A DNA stretch of 64,000 nucleotides from Allobranchiibius huperziae (GTDB lineage Bacteria > Actinomycetota > Actinomycetes > Actinomycetales > Dermatophilaceae). The notes under the pieces are model-generated. The model ran no database searches, was not told the origin of the DNA, and saw only the letters and a list, made by a program, of their open reading frames with translations. Each line of letters begins with the position of its first letter. Position 1 is the stretch's first letter. Made by a program: the position numbers and the translations under genes. Where the stretch lies: NCBI RefSeq assembly GCF_013410455.1, contig NZ_JACCFW010000001.1, forward strand, positions 1,008,929 to 1,072,928, given 5' to 3'. Shown here piece after piece: positions 29,527 through 37,838 of this stretch.

Positions 29527-30797
29527 CGATGACGATTGGTGAGGTGTTCGACGAGCTGTTCGGCACCGAGTTGCCGCTGAAGGTGACGGCGTACGACGGG
29601 TCGTCCGGTGGCAACCCCGCGGCGCCGTACGCGATCGAGCTGCGCAACGAGCGCGCGCTGCGCTACATGGTGACCGCCCCGGGTGAGCTCGGACTGGTGC
29701 GCGCCTACCTGATGGGCGACCTGGAGCTGCACGGTGTCTCACCGGGCAACCCCTACGACTTCCTCAATCTCTTCATGACCGACTTCCAGGTGAAGCGCCC
29801 GCAGCTGACGCGGCTGCCGAAGATCGCGAAGTCGTTGGGTATCAAGAACTTCCAGGTGCCGCCACTGCCGGACCAGGAGCAGCCGCCGCAGTGGCGCCGC
29901 GGCCTGGAGGGGCTGCGCCACTCCCGCAAGCGGGACGCCGACGCCATCCGCTACCACTACGACGTCAGCAACGAGTTCTACGAGCTGGTGCTCGGTGACT
30001 CGATGACCTACACGTGCGCCTGCTACCCGACGGACGACGCGACCCTGGACGAGGCGCAGGCCAACAAGTACGACCTGGTCTGCCGCAAGCTGGATCTGCA
30101 GCCCGGGCAGCGACTGCTCGACGTCGGCTGCGGCTGGGGCGGCATGGTGCGGCACGCGGTGGAGCACTACGGCGTCACGGCGCTCGGCGTGACCCTGTCG
30201 CGCAACCAGGCGACCTGGGCCGACCAGAAGATCAAGCAGATGGGCCTGGACGACCGGGCCGAGGTGCGTTACCTGGACTACCGCGATGTCACCGAGTCCG
30301 ACTTCGACGCGGTCAGCTCCATCGGTCTGACCGAGCACATCGGGGTCAAGAACTACCCGGCGTACTTCAGCTTCCTCTACTCCAAGCTGCGTCCGGGCGG
30401 CCGATTGCTGAACCACTGCATCACGCGCCCGGACACGAAGACGCCGGCGCTCACCCGCGGCGGTTTCATCAACCGTTACGTCTTCCCCGACGGCGAGCTC
30501 ACCGGCGTCGGCGTGATCACCTCCGCCATGCAGGACGAAGGGTTCGAGGTCCGGCACCTGGAGGATCTGCGCGAGCACTACGCGCGCACCTGCGCCGCCT
30601 GGGCGCACCGCCTGGAGGAGCACTGGGACGAGTGCGTGCAGGACGCGGGTCTGCCGATCGCCAAGATCTGGGGCCTCTACCTCGCCGGCTCGTCGCTGGG
30701 CTTCGCCCGCAACAACATCCAGCTGCACCAGGTGCTCGGCCAGAAGATCGGCGCCGACGGCGTCGCGGACTACCCGTTGCGACCGTCGTACGTCTGA
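29523..30797 (+). CDS. tmsB: SAM-dependent fatty-acyl methyltransferase (TmsB/BfaB-like)
   Basis: The 424-residue protein is a cyclopropane-fatty-acyl-phospholipid synthase family enzyme. It has the SAM-binding motif LLDVGCGWGGM near residues 198-208, the upstream HYDVSNEFYELVLGDSMTYTCACY active-site segment and the downstream LNHCITRPDT and FINRYVFPDGEL blocks. Paired with a FAD reductase it most likely methylates oleoyl phospholipids to the 10-methylene form, not to a cyclopropane ring. It overlaps tmsA by four bases. No tmsC-like gene follows; the next locus is tmRNA. Confidence 0.87.
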   Translation: MTMTIGEVFDELFGTELPLKVTAYDGSSGGNPAAPYAIELRNERALRYMVTAPGELGLVRAYLMGDLELHGVSPGNPYDFLNLFMTDFQVKRPQLTRLPKIAKSLGIKNFQVPPLPDQEQPPQWRRGLEGLRHSRKRDADAIRYHYDVSNEFYELVLGDSMTYTCACYPTDDATLDEAQANKYDLVCRKLDLQPGQRLLDVGCGWGGMVRHAVEHYGVTALGVTLSRNQATWADQKIKQMGLDDRAEVRYLDYRDVTESDFDAVSSIGLTEHIGVKNYPAYFSFLYSKLRPGGRLLNHCITRPDTKTPALTRGGFINRYVFPDGELTGVGVITSAMQDEGFEVRHLEDLREHYARTCAAWAHRLEEHWDECVQDAGLPIAKIWGLYLAGSSLGFARNNIQLHQVLGQKIGADGVADYPLRPSYV

Positions 30798-30931
30798 GTG
30801 TCGTTCGGCGGCAGCGGTGTTCGGGCGTGGACGAAGGAATGTGTTCGCCCGGGGGAGCGTTGACGCCTACGATGGACGACGTCGACCCTCGTGGCCGGCG
30901 ACAACTCAACAGTGCGACGTGCCCGCAACTT

Positions 30932-31296
30932 GGGGGTGATCGGTTTCGACGTTGACCGACCTTTCAGGGGAAGCGGGTCGAGGATGCACAGTTATCTCGT
31001 TAACGATCTGTGCAAAACCAATAGGTGCCAATTCCAAGCGCACCGACTTCGCCCTCGCCGCCTGAGCGAGCCTCGAAGTCCGTCAGCCTGAGGTAGTTCT
31101 CGACTCAGAGTCTGGCGTCAGCTAGAGAACTTGCTGTGTCGTCACGCCGAGGGGCGACACGGGACTCTTACTCGGCTGGGCCTGTCAGGGAACGTGTGCG
31201 CGCGAGCCCTGGGGCCGAGAAAATCCTTTGCGCACTGCACCCGGAGAAGCCCTGGAGCGCGTTCAGCGGACGCGGGTTCGATTCCCGCCACCTCCA
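30932..31296 (+). ncRNA. ssrA: Transfer-messenger RNA (tmRNA)
   Basis: The 5' end GGGGGTGATCGGTTTCGAC and the 3' end (GGGTTCGATTCCCGCCACCTCCA) form the tRNA-like domain; a seven-pair acceptor stem GGGGGTG/CACCTCC with a G-U third pair is present, followed by discriminator A with CCA not encoded. The resume codon GCA begins at 31012 and the tag reads AKPIGANSKRTDFALAA, ending at TGA 31063-31065. The ALAA tail is the ClpXP/ClpAP degron. tmRNA with SmpB rescues stalled ribosomes; smpB is not in the window. A TACGAT -10 candidate lies at 30868. Confidence 0.97.
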
Positions 31297-31372
31297 CTCC
31301 CGGCACGTCGCACTGTTGAGTCACCACCACCCCGACTGCCCGGTACGGCCGGGATGAACTTGAATGTGTGGC

Positions 31373-32815
31373 ATGCCTGCCATGCCTTCGGTTTCGAACT
31401 CCATCATTGTCCGGCTGGAACTGCCCGGACGTCCCACCGCCGTCAGCGAACTGACCGGTGCGGTCGAGCGGGCCGGCGGCCTGGTGACCGCACTGGACAT
31501 CAGCTCCTCCGACACGGCGCGCATGCAGGTAGACGTGACCGCAGCGGCCCGGGACGCCGACCACGCCGACGACCTGGTCGAGGCCATGCGCTCGATCGAC
31601 GGTGTCGACATCCGCAAGGTCAGCGACCGGACCTTCCTCGCGCACCTCGGCGGCAAGCTGAAGATCGAGTCCAAGGTGCCGATCCGCAACCGCGACGACC
31701 TGTCGATGATCTACACCCCGGGCGTCGCGCGGGTGTGCATGGCGATTTTCGAGCACCCCGAGGACGCGCGCCGGCTCACCATCAAGCGCAACACCGTCGC
31801 CGTGGTCACCGACGGCACCGCGGTCCTCGGACTGGGCAACATCGGGCCCCTGGCCGCGATGCCGGTGATGGAGGGCAAGGCGGCGTTGTTCAAGCGGTTC
31901 GCCGACATCGACGCGTTCCCGATCTGCCTGGACACCACCGACGAGGACGAGATCGTGCGGACCGTGAAGGCCATCGCACCCGTCTTCGCCGGGATCAACC
32001 TGGAGGACATCTCCGCGCCGCGGTGCTTCGACATCGAGCGCCGGCTGCGGGAGGAGTTGGACATCCCGGTCTTCCACGACGACCAGCACGGCACGGCGAT
32101 CGTGGTGCTCGCCGCGTTGCGCAACGCGCTGCGCGTGGTCGGCAAGGACCTGGCCGACGTGCGCATCGTGCAGAGCGGTGCCGGCGCCGCGGGTACGGCG
32201 ATCACCCGGCTGATGCTGCACGCCGGCGCCCGCGACCTGGTGCTGGCCGACATCGACGGCGTCGTGCATCGCGACCGCCCCGACATCGCGGGTGACACGT
32301 CGTCCACCCTGGCGTGGGTGGCCGATCACACCAACCCGCGCGGGGTGACCGGCAGCCTCAAGGGCGCCGTACGCGGCGCCGACGTCTTCATCGGGGTGTC
32401 CGCGCCCGACCTGCTCACCGGGGACGACATCGCCACCATGGCGCCGGACTCGATCGTCTTCGCGCTGGCCAACCCCAAGCCGGAGGTCGATCCCACCGAG
32501 GCGGCCGCGCACGCGGCGGTCGTCGCGACCGGGCGCAGCGACTTCGCCAACCAGATCAACAACGTGCTGGTCTTCCCCGGTGTGTTCCGGGGGCTGCTGG
32601 ATGCGGCGGCCACCGACATCACCCTCGACATCATGCTGGCCGCCGCGGTCGCACTCTCCGGCGTGGTCAAGCGCGAAGAGTTGAACGCGGCCTACATCAT
32701 CCCGAGCGTCTTCCACCCGGGGATCTCCTCGGTGGTCGCCAAGGCGGTCGTCGACGCGGCCGGGGGCCGCGACCACCGGATGGCGGTCAGCCAGCCGGAC
32801 GAGGCGACGGTCTGA
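31373..32815 (+). CDS. NAD-dependent malic enzyme with N-terminal ACT domain
   Basis: The enzyme oxidatively decarboxylates malate to pyruvate. The product has an ACT-like N-terminus (SNSIIVRLELPGRPTAVSELTGAVERAGGLV, to about residue 80), then the malic enzyme domain with SMIYTPGVARVC, the catalytic Lys in MEGKAALFKRF, metal-binding NLEDISAPRCF and HDDQHGTAIVV, and the NAD fold SGAGAAGTA. Three in-frame ATGs (31364, 31373, 31382) compete and none has a clear ribosome site; 31373 is chosen because TTGAAT lies seven bases before it. The ACT domain suggests amino-acid or ligand control (inference). Confidence 0.92.
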   Translation: MPAMPSVSNSIIVRLELPGRPTAVSELTGAVERAGGLVTALDISSSDTARMQVDVTAAARDADHADDLVEAMRSIDGVDIRKVSDRTFLAHLGGKLKIESKVPIRNRDDLSMIYTPGVARVCMAIFEHPEDARRLTIKRNTVAVVTDGTAVLGLGNIGPLAAMPVMEGKAALFKRFADIDAFPICLDTTDEDEIVRTVKAIAPVFAGINLEDISAPRCFDIERRLREELDIPVFHDDQHGTAIVVLAALRNALRVVGKDLADVRIVQSGAGAAGTAITRLMLHAGARDLVLADIDGVVHRDRPDIAGDTSSTLAWVADHTNPRGVTGSLKGAVRGADVFIGVSAPDLLTGDDIATMAPDSIVFALANPKPEVDPTEAAAHAAVVATGRSDFANQINNVLVFPGVFRGLLDAAATDITLDIMLAAAVALSGVVKREELNAAYIIPSVFHPGISSVVAKAVVDAAGGRDHRMAVSQPDEATV

Positions 32816-32825
32816 CCGTCCGCAG

Positions 32826-33464
32826 TCAGCGCCTGCGCTGGTGACTGCTGCGCCGAAGCCGGGAGGCGACCGCGCGACGGGCCACCGGGCCCAGGTCGTC
32901 GAACACGTCCAGCAACGTGGCGAGCTGGTCGAGGGTGGCGAGCGCGGCGTCCGCGCCGTCCGCTGCGACGCCCTGCATCAACTCCACTCCGACGAAGCCG
33001 CACGTCACGGCATGCGCCAGGCCGCCGACGTCGATCAGGTCCGCGACGGGGTGACCCGTCAGCACCCGGCGCAGGACGCGTTCGACCTGCTCGGACCACT
33101 GACCCAGGCAGTACCTGGCGGTGCTTGCCATGGCCTCGTCGTGCTGGCCGGCCGCCAGCAACTGGGCCATCATCGCGACGTTCCCGGCGCGGCGTTCCTC
33201 GGCGTTCAACTCCCGCGCCAGCACGAGGAAGGCCTCGATGTCGTCGATCGCGTCGAAGCGGTCGGCGTACGCGGCGACCCGGGCGTCCAGGGCGGTGCGG
33301 CAGGCCAGGTCGACCAGCTCCGCGACGGTGCCGAAGTGATAGAAGACCAGGGCCTGATTGACCCCCGCCCGGGTGGCCACGGCCCGCGCGGACACCGCAC
33401 CGATCCCGTCCTCCCGCAGCACGGTGTCGGTGGCGTCCAGCAGCTTGTTCCTGGTGTCGTTCAT
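32826..33464 (-). CDS. TetR-family regulator
   Basis: The 212-residue protein has a TetR helix-turn-helix at its N-terminus (NKLLDATDTVLREDGIGAVSARAVATRAGVNQALVFYHFGTVAELVDLA) and a helical C-terminal ligand domain. The Phe-Tyr-His-Phe recognition helix is typical. It follows a small membrane-protein gene on the same strand with a 45-base gap. Two identical-type inverted repeats upstream of that gene are the obvious operators, so the regulator probably represses its own operon (inference). It converges on the malic enzyme gene. Confidence 0.87.
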   Translation of the reverse strand: MNDTRNKLLDATDTVLREDGIGAVSARAVATRAGVNQALVFYHFGTVAELVDLACRTALDARVAAYADRFDAIDDIEAFLVLARELNAEERRAGNVAMMAQLLAAGQHDEAMASTARYCLGQWSEQVERVLRRVLTGHPVADLIDVGGLAHAVTCGFVGVELMQGVAADGADAALATLDQLATLLDVFDDLGPVARRAVASRLRRSSHQRRR

Positions 33465-33509
33465 CGCACCGCACGCTAGGGCACCGGGGCCAGGACTCGT
33501 CCGCATCCG

Positions 33510-34064
33510 TCAGGCGGCCGCCCTCTGGCGTGCCCGCTGTCGCCGCTTGCTGCGACGACCGGCGATGACGAAGAGAGCGATCGACACCAGGGCCAGGCCG
33601 ATGCAGATGGCGAGGTAGACCGAGACGTTTCCCGGTGGGGGTGGATCGTGGGTGCACACCGTCGTCTGGGTGCATCGGTGGCCCACCACGCAGCTGGCCT
33701 CGACGCTGCACTCCCGGTTCCGCGATCCGCGCCAGAGTACGAACGCAGCCGCGGGGACTGCGAATGCAGGGAACAGCAGGACGCCCCAGAAACTATGCGG
33801 CCGACCGCGACACGCGAGAACTGCACCCACGGCGATGACCGCGACCGCTGGGAAGAAGATGACGCCGATGCCCGCCGTCAGCACGGTGACGACCCCGAAC
33901 GTCGCCACTGCGGCCGCGGTGGTCGCCCACAGCAGGTACGCGGCGATATCCGAGACCCACGACGTGGGTGACCGCAACGAGCCGTCGGCCCGCGCCGAGA
34001 TCGTGCGCATCGCGGGGTAGGGAGCCGGTGGCGGCGTCTTGAGCACTCGCTCAAATCTGTCCAT
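33510..34064 (-). CDS. Membrane protein of unknown function, first gene of a TetR operon
   Basis: No family is recognised. The roughly 184-residue product has four hydrophobic helices (DIAAYLLWATTAAAVATFGVV; GVIFFPAVAVIAVGAVLA; WGVLLFPAFAVPAAAFVLW; VYLAICIGLALVSIALFVIA) and a Cys-containing loop between the last two (CSVEASCVVGHRCTQTTVC), probably extracytoplasmic and possibly disulfide-linked. The ATG at 34064 lies six bases after a good -10 (TCAAAT), implying a leaderless mRNA; ATG 34010 is the alternative. The TetR gene follows 45 bases downstream. Confidence 0.65.
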   Translation of the reverse strand: MDRFERVLKTPPPAPYPAMRTISARADGSLRSPTSWVSDIAAYLLWATTAAAVATFGVVTVLTAGIGVIFFPAVAVIAVGAVLACRGRPHSFWGVLLFPAFAVPAAAFVLWRGSRNRECSVEASCVVGHRCTQTTVCTHDPPPPGNVSVYLAICIGLALVSIALFVIAGRRSKRRQRARQRAAA

Positions 34065-34099
34065 TCGGCAATTTGAGCACTTGCTCAAACTGCCGTCAA
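34039..34099 (-). promoter_or_regulatory. Promoter with two TTGAGC-N4-GCTCAA operators
   Basis: On the minus strand TTGACG (34094-34099) and TCAAAT (34071-34076), spaced 17 bases, form a good sigma-70-type promoter. A palindrome with seven-base arms (TTTGAGC-N4-GCTCAAA, 34072-34089) lies exactly between the two elements. A second copy with six-base arms (34039-34054) sits downstream, 34 bases centre to centre, about three helical turns. This is the classic layout for a TetR dimer pair repressing its own operon; the TetR gene at 32826 is the likely ligand. Confidence 0.8.
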
Positions 34100-34421
34100 G
34101 GGCGATGGGGGACCGGTGCGCGGGTCTTGGCCGGTGAGATGGGTCACTTCGTGGGCTGTTCGAGCCGTTCGAGACGTTTCGGATTCGAAGGTGACCGCGG
34201 GATCGGCTACGGTTGTCGAGTATTCACGCGATCTTGCGTTCTCTCTTTTGATCGGCCCACCTACTCCTGCAGTCTGCAGCGGGCCGACTTTCATGTATGG
34301 GCGCCGAGATCTTCGACGGCGCCATGCGCTCCCGCTCCTGTCGACACGGGCTCATTCGGTCCGGTCACTTCGACATGTTCAGCGGTGGTCTGTGCGCGCC
34401 CATATCTGAGAGGCACGAGAG
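34100..34421 (+). promoter_or_regulatory. Long non-coding leader upstream of the DEAD-box helicase
   Basis: This 322-base stretch holds no convincing gene. A plausible promoter is TTCGAA (34184-34189) and TACGGT (34208-34213) with an 18-base spacer, giving a 5' leader of about 200 bases before the ATG at 34422. Cold-induced RNA helicase genes often have long leaders, so a regulatory role is possible but not shown. GAGAGG lies eight bases before the start. Confidence 0.4.
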
Positions 34422-36692
34422 ATGAGCACCCCCAAACAGTCCGGTCCCAAGAAGCAGCGCTGGAGCCGAGCCCAGAAGCTCGAGGCGCAGCGCGCACCCG
34501 TCCGCCGCGCGGACGGCGCGCCCAGCCGATCGGCCGAGGGACCGCGATCCGCTGACCGCCGGCAGGGCTCGGCAGGTGGCCCGCGCTCGTACGGCAGCCG
34601 TGACCAGCGCCCGTCGTACAACCGCGACGACCGTGCGGACCGTGGGGAGCGCCGCTCCTACGGCAACCGCGAGGACCGGCCCAGCTACAACCGGGACAAC
34701 CGCAGCGACCGCAATGAGCCCCGTTCGTACGGCAACCGGGATGACCGGCCCAGCTACAACCGTGCCGACCGCGGCGAGCGCCGCACCCCGAGCAACCGGG
34801 CCGAGCGCGGTGACCGGCCCTCCTACAACCGCGACGACCGTCCGACCTACAACCGCAGCGACCGCAGCGACCGCAGCGAGCCGCGTTCCTACGGCAATCG
34901 CGATGACCGTCCGACCTACAACCGCAGCGACCGCAGCGAGCCGCGTCCCTACGGCAACCGCGATGACCGTCCGACCTACAACCGCAGCGACCGCAGCGAG
35001 CCGCGTTCCTACGGCAATCGCGATGACCGTCCCCGCTACAACCGTGCCGACCGTGACGAACGCGGCGGCGAGCGCCGGACGCCGAGCAATCGCAGTGACC
35101 GGCCCAGCTACAACCGCGACGACCGTGGCGAGCGTCGCTCCTACGGCAACCGCGAGGACCGTCCCAGTTATGGCCGCGGTCCCCGCGACGAGCACCGGTC
35201 CAGCCGCCCGCGCAGCGATGAGCGCACCTATCCCCGCACCGATCACCGCTTCGAGCCGAAGGCAGATTCACCCGTGACCCAGCAGATCGCCCCCGTCGAC
35301 ACCGCCCCGGCGGCGCCCGAGAAGGCGGCGGTTCACACTCCCGACGGCCCCAACGGGTTCGAGGCGCTCGGCCTGCCCGAGACGCTCGTACGCCGCTTGG
35401 CCCGCGACGGCATCACCACGCCGTTCCCGATCCAGGAGGCGACCATCCCGGACGCACTCGCCGGGCGCGACGTGCTCGGCCGCGGCCGCACCGGGTCCGG
35501 TAAGACGCTGGCCTTCGGCCTGCCCGCCCTCACCCGGCTCGCGCAGGGCGGCAAGGCACGCCCGGGCTGCCCCCGCGCGATCGTGCTGGTGCCGACCCGT
35601 GAGCTGGCCATGCAGGTCGCCGACGCGCTGCAGCCGCTGGTGCACGCCATCGGTCTGCACCACAAGCTGGTCGCCGGCGGTATGCCGTACGAGCCGCAGC
35701 TGCAGGCCCTGGCCCGCGGCGTGGACCTGCTCATCGCCACGCCCGGCCGTCTGATGGACCTCATCGACCGCGGTGCGGCCGACCTGTCGCGCGTCGAGAT
35801 CGCGGTGCTGGACGAGGCCGACCACATGGCCGAGATGGGCTTCCTGGAGGACATCACCAAGATCCTCGACGACGTCCCCGCCGGCGGTCAGCGCCTGCTC
35901 TTCTCCGCGACGCTGGACAGTGGCATCGACACCGTCGTCGACCGTTACCTGATCGACCCGGTCACCCACTCCACCGACGACGGCACGGTGAGCGTGACCA
36001 ACATGGCGCATCACGCGCTGCTCATCGAGCCGCGCGACAAGAAGGTGGTCACGGCCGAGGTCGCGAACCGCGAGGGCCGCACCGTGGTCTTCTCCCGCAC
36101 CAAGCTCGGCGCGGACCGCATCGCCAGCGAACTGCGCGAGCAGGGCGTCCTCGCGGCCGCACTGCACGGCGGCCTCAACCAGGGCCAGCGCAACAAGGTG
36201 CTGAGCGCCTTCAAGGACGGCCGCATCCCCGTCCTCGTCGCGACGGACGTCGCCGCGCGCGGTATCCACGTCGACGACGTGGGTGTGGTGCTGCAGGTCG
36301 ACCCGCCGGCGGACCACAAGGACTACCTGCACCGTGCCGGACGCACGGCGCGTGCAGGCGAGGCCGGCACCGTCGTCACCCTGGCCCTGCCGCATCAGCG
36401 CAAGGCCGTCACCCGGCTGCTGGAGCAGGCGGGCGTGGAGTCGGGGCTGCAGCGTGCGCGTCCGGGCGACGAGGTCATCCGGGCCACCGGCGGCCGCACT
36501 CCGCAGGAGCGCTCGATCTCCGACCAGGACCTGCACCGCATCCTCACCCCCAAGCGCGAGGCGGGTCGCGGCGGCGGTCGTGGCGGCTCCAGCCGTGGCG
36601 GTAGCGGTCGTCCGGGCAACTACCGAGGCGGTCCCGGTGGCGGCTCCGGCCGTCGTACCGACGGGCCCTACCGAGGTCGACCGAGGGGCTGA
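34422..36692 (+). CDS. DEAD-box RNA helicase with long repetitive disordered N-terminus
   Basis: The 756-residue protein has a helicase core from about residue 300 (GFEALGLPETLVRRLARDGITTPFPIQEA; Walker A GRGRTGSGKT; PTRELAMQ; TPGRLMDL; DEAD; SAT; and ARGIHVDDVGVV, HRAGRTARAG). It is a CsdA/RhlE-type RNA chaperone, likely acting in ribosome or mRNA remodelling. Residues 1-285 are an Arg/Tyr/Asn/Asp-rich tract with seven [SP]YGxRxxRP units, and the C-terminus is Gly/Arg-rich (RGG-like). Such tails bind RNA and can drive condensate formation (family knowledge and inference). The repeat tract contains near-identical 60-base units. Confidence 0.93.
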   Translation: MSTPKQSGPKKQRWSRAQKLEAQRAPVRRADGAPSRSAEGPRSADRRQGSAGGPRSYGSRDQRPSYNRDDRADRGERRSYGNREDRPSYNRDNRSDRNEPRSYGNRDDRPSYNRADRGERRTPSNRAERGDRPSYNRDDRPTYNRSDRSDRSEPRSYGNRDDRPTYNRSDRSEPRPYGNRDDRPTYNRSDRSEPRSYGNRDDRPRYNRADRDERGGERRTPSNRSDRPSYNRDDRGERRSYGNREDRPSYGRGPRDEHRSSRPRSDERTYPRTDHRFEPKADSPVTQQIAPVDTAPAAPEKAAVHTPDGPNGFEALGLPETLVRRLARDGITTPFPIQEATIPDALAGRDVLGRGRTGSGKTLAFGLPALTRLAQGGKARPGCPRAIVLVPTRELAMQVADALQPLVHAIGLHHKLVAGGMPYEPQLQALARGVDLLIATPGRLMDLIDRGAADLSRVEIAVLDEADHMAEMGFLEDITKILDDVPAGGQRLLFSATLDSGIDTVVDRYLIDPVTHSTDDGTVSVTNMAHHALLIEPRDKKVVTAEVANREGRTVVFSRTKLGADRIASELREQGVLAAALHGGLNQGQRNKVLSAFKDGRIPVLVATDVAARGIHVDDVGVVLQVDPPADHKDYLHRAGRTARAGEAGTVVTLALPHQRKAVTRLLEQAGVESGLQRARPGDEVIRATGGRTPQERSISDQDLHRILTPKREAGRGGGRGGSSRGGSGRPGNYRGGPGGGSGRRTDGPYRGRPRG
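34861..35040 (+). repeat. Three tandem 60-base in-frame repeats within the helicase gene
   Basis: Positions 34861-34920, 34921-34980 and 34981-35040 align without gaps and differ at only a few bases. Each encodes 20 residues of the form NRSDRSEPRSYGNRDDRPTY (in the reading frame of the helicase). Diverged copies flank the block on both sides, so the tract as a whole spans about 34590-35175. Near identity at the DNA level points to recent slippage or unequal recombination. Confidence 0.9.
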
Positions 36693-36725
36693 CCCTCGAG
36701 TCTCGCGCGGGGCAGAATGAACGGC

Positions 36726-37301
36726 ATGGACGATCTCACCGGTCGGCTGCTGATCGCCTCCCCGCGCGAGGGCATCGGCAGCGAGGAGGACGCCGAGGTC
36801 GACGTCTTCGACCGCAGCGTCGTCCTCGTCCTGCATCACGACGACGACGGCGCGCACGGGCTGGTCCTCAACCGACCGCTGGCGGCCGATGTCGACTCGG
36901 TCCTGCCCGGTTGGCAGGAGCACGTCAACGCTCCGCCGCTGATCTTCCAGGGCGGCCCGGTGTCCATGGACACCGCGCTCGGCCTGGTCCGGATGCCCGG
37001 CACCACCGAATCGGTCGGCATCAAGCGGTTGTTCGGGGCGGTCGGTCTGGTCGACCTCGACGCGCCGCCGCTCGTGGTCGTCCCGGAGGTCGCGGGCATC
37101 CGCATCTTTGCCGGCTACGCCGGATGGTCCGGGGGGCAGCTGGAGGGCGAGATCGACATGGGGTCCTGGTTCGTCGTGGACGCCGAGGCCGAGGACGCGT
37201 TCACGCTGCAGCCCGGTGACCTCTGGGCCAGCGTCCTACGGCGTCAGCGCGGCACGTTGCGCTTCCTTGCGTCCTACCCGGCGGATCCCTCGCTGAACTG
37301 A
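36726..37301 (+). CDS. YqgE/AlgH family protein (DUF179)
   Basis: The 191-residue product matches YqgE/AlgH: LTGRLLIASP at the N-terminus, VVLVLHHDDDGAHGLVLNRPL, FQGGPVSMDTALGLVR, IRIFAGYAGWSGGQLEGEI and the Trp-rich WFVVDAE. The family has a known fold but no agreed biochemical role. ATG 36726 is preferred over 36717 because CAGAAT precedes it by seven bases and the family begins at LTGRLL. It follows the helicase gene by 33 bases and precedes a DUF3039 gene. Confidence 0.9.
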   Translation: MDDLTGRLLIASPREGIGSEEDAEVDVFDRSVVLVLHHDDDGAHGLVLNRPLAADVDSVLPGWQEHVNAPPLIFQGGPVSMDTALGLVRMPGTTESVGIKRLFGAVGLVDLDAPPLVVVPEVAGIRIFAGYAGWSGGQLEGEIDMGSWFVVDAEAEDAFTLQPGDLWASVLRRQRGTLRFLASYPADPSLN

Positions 37302-37332
37302 CCGCGCGGCCGGCGGAATCTACACTTCAGGG

Positions 37333-37653
37333 ATGACCTCGCCACTGGATCGCCCCGACTCCCCGCCCAGCCCGTTGGAGCAGCCGAGCGGCCCGCGCAC
37401 CTCCACGTCGGTCCTCGAGCGCGAGGAAGTGGTCCACCAGGAGCAGGAGCCCGGCGACCACGAGCGATTCGCGCATTACGTGCGCAAGGAGAAGATCCTG
37501 GAGAGCGCGCTCTCGGGTGAGCCGGTGACCGCGTTGTGCGGCAAGGTCTGGGTCCCCGGGCGCGACCCGGAGAAGTTCCCGGTCTGTCCGACCTGCAAAG
37601 AGATATTCGACGGAATTCGCGCGCCCCAGGACGGCGGCGAGGGCAGCAACTGA
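37333..37653 (+). CDS. DUF3039 family protein
   Basis: The 106-residue actinobacterial protein has a disordered Pro/Ser-rich N-terminus and a conserved C-terminal half: DHERFAHYVRKEKILESALSGEPVTALCGKVWVPGRDPEKFPVCPTCKEIF. The His and three Cys (ALCGK, VCPTC) look like a metal site, although no function is established. TACACT lies exactly six bases before the ATG, so the message is probably leaderless. DUF3039 genes often sit near an SF2 helicase like the one at 39503, as here. Confidence 0.88.
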   Translation: MTSPLDRPDSPPSPLEQPSGPRTSTSVLEREEVVHQEQEPGDHERFAHYVRKEKILESALSGEPVTALCGKVWVPGRDPEKFPVCPTCKEIFDGIRAPQDGGEGSN

Positions 37654-37838
37654 CCGCTGCTGCCTTTCACGCAGCGCCGTACCCGGATTCGGGCCGAGTA
37701 TGCGCAGTACCGGCCCAAAGAGAGATTGCGTCGTTTTAATCACGCATCTGTTGACTCGGGTGTGGTAATGCGTGGACGGTGGGGGCTGGGTGCCAACGAC
37801 GGTGTCCACGTCCACGAATTGTTGGAGGCTCGATCCTC

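Noticed and set aside
30810-31090. Small ORFs within the tmRNA region
   Set aside because: They overlap the tmRNA and its processing region; the RNA explains the sequence better.
34861-35040. CRISPR-like array
   Set aside because: The repeats are contiguous 60-base in-frame coding units without unique spacers, so they are protein repeats.
34291-35271. Long minus- and plus-strand frames across the helicase repeats (326, 293 and 234 codons)
   Set aside because: They arise from the repetitive DNA and translate to simple Arg/Cys/Gly or Val/Ala/Thr strings.
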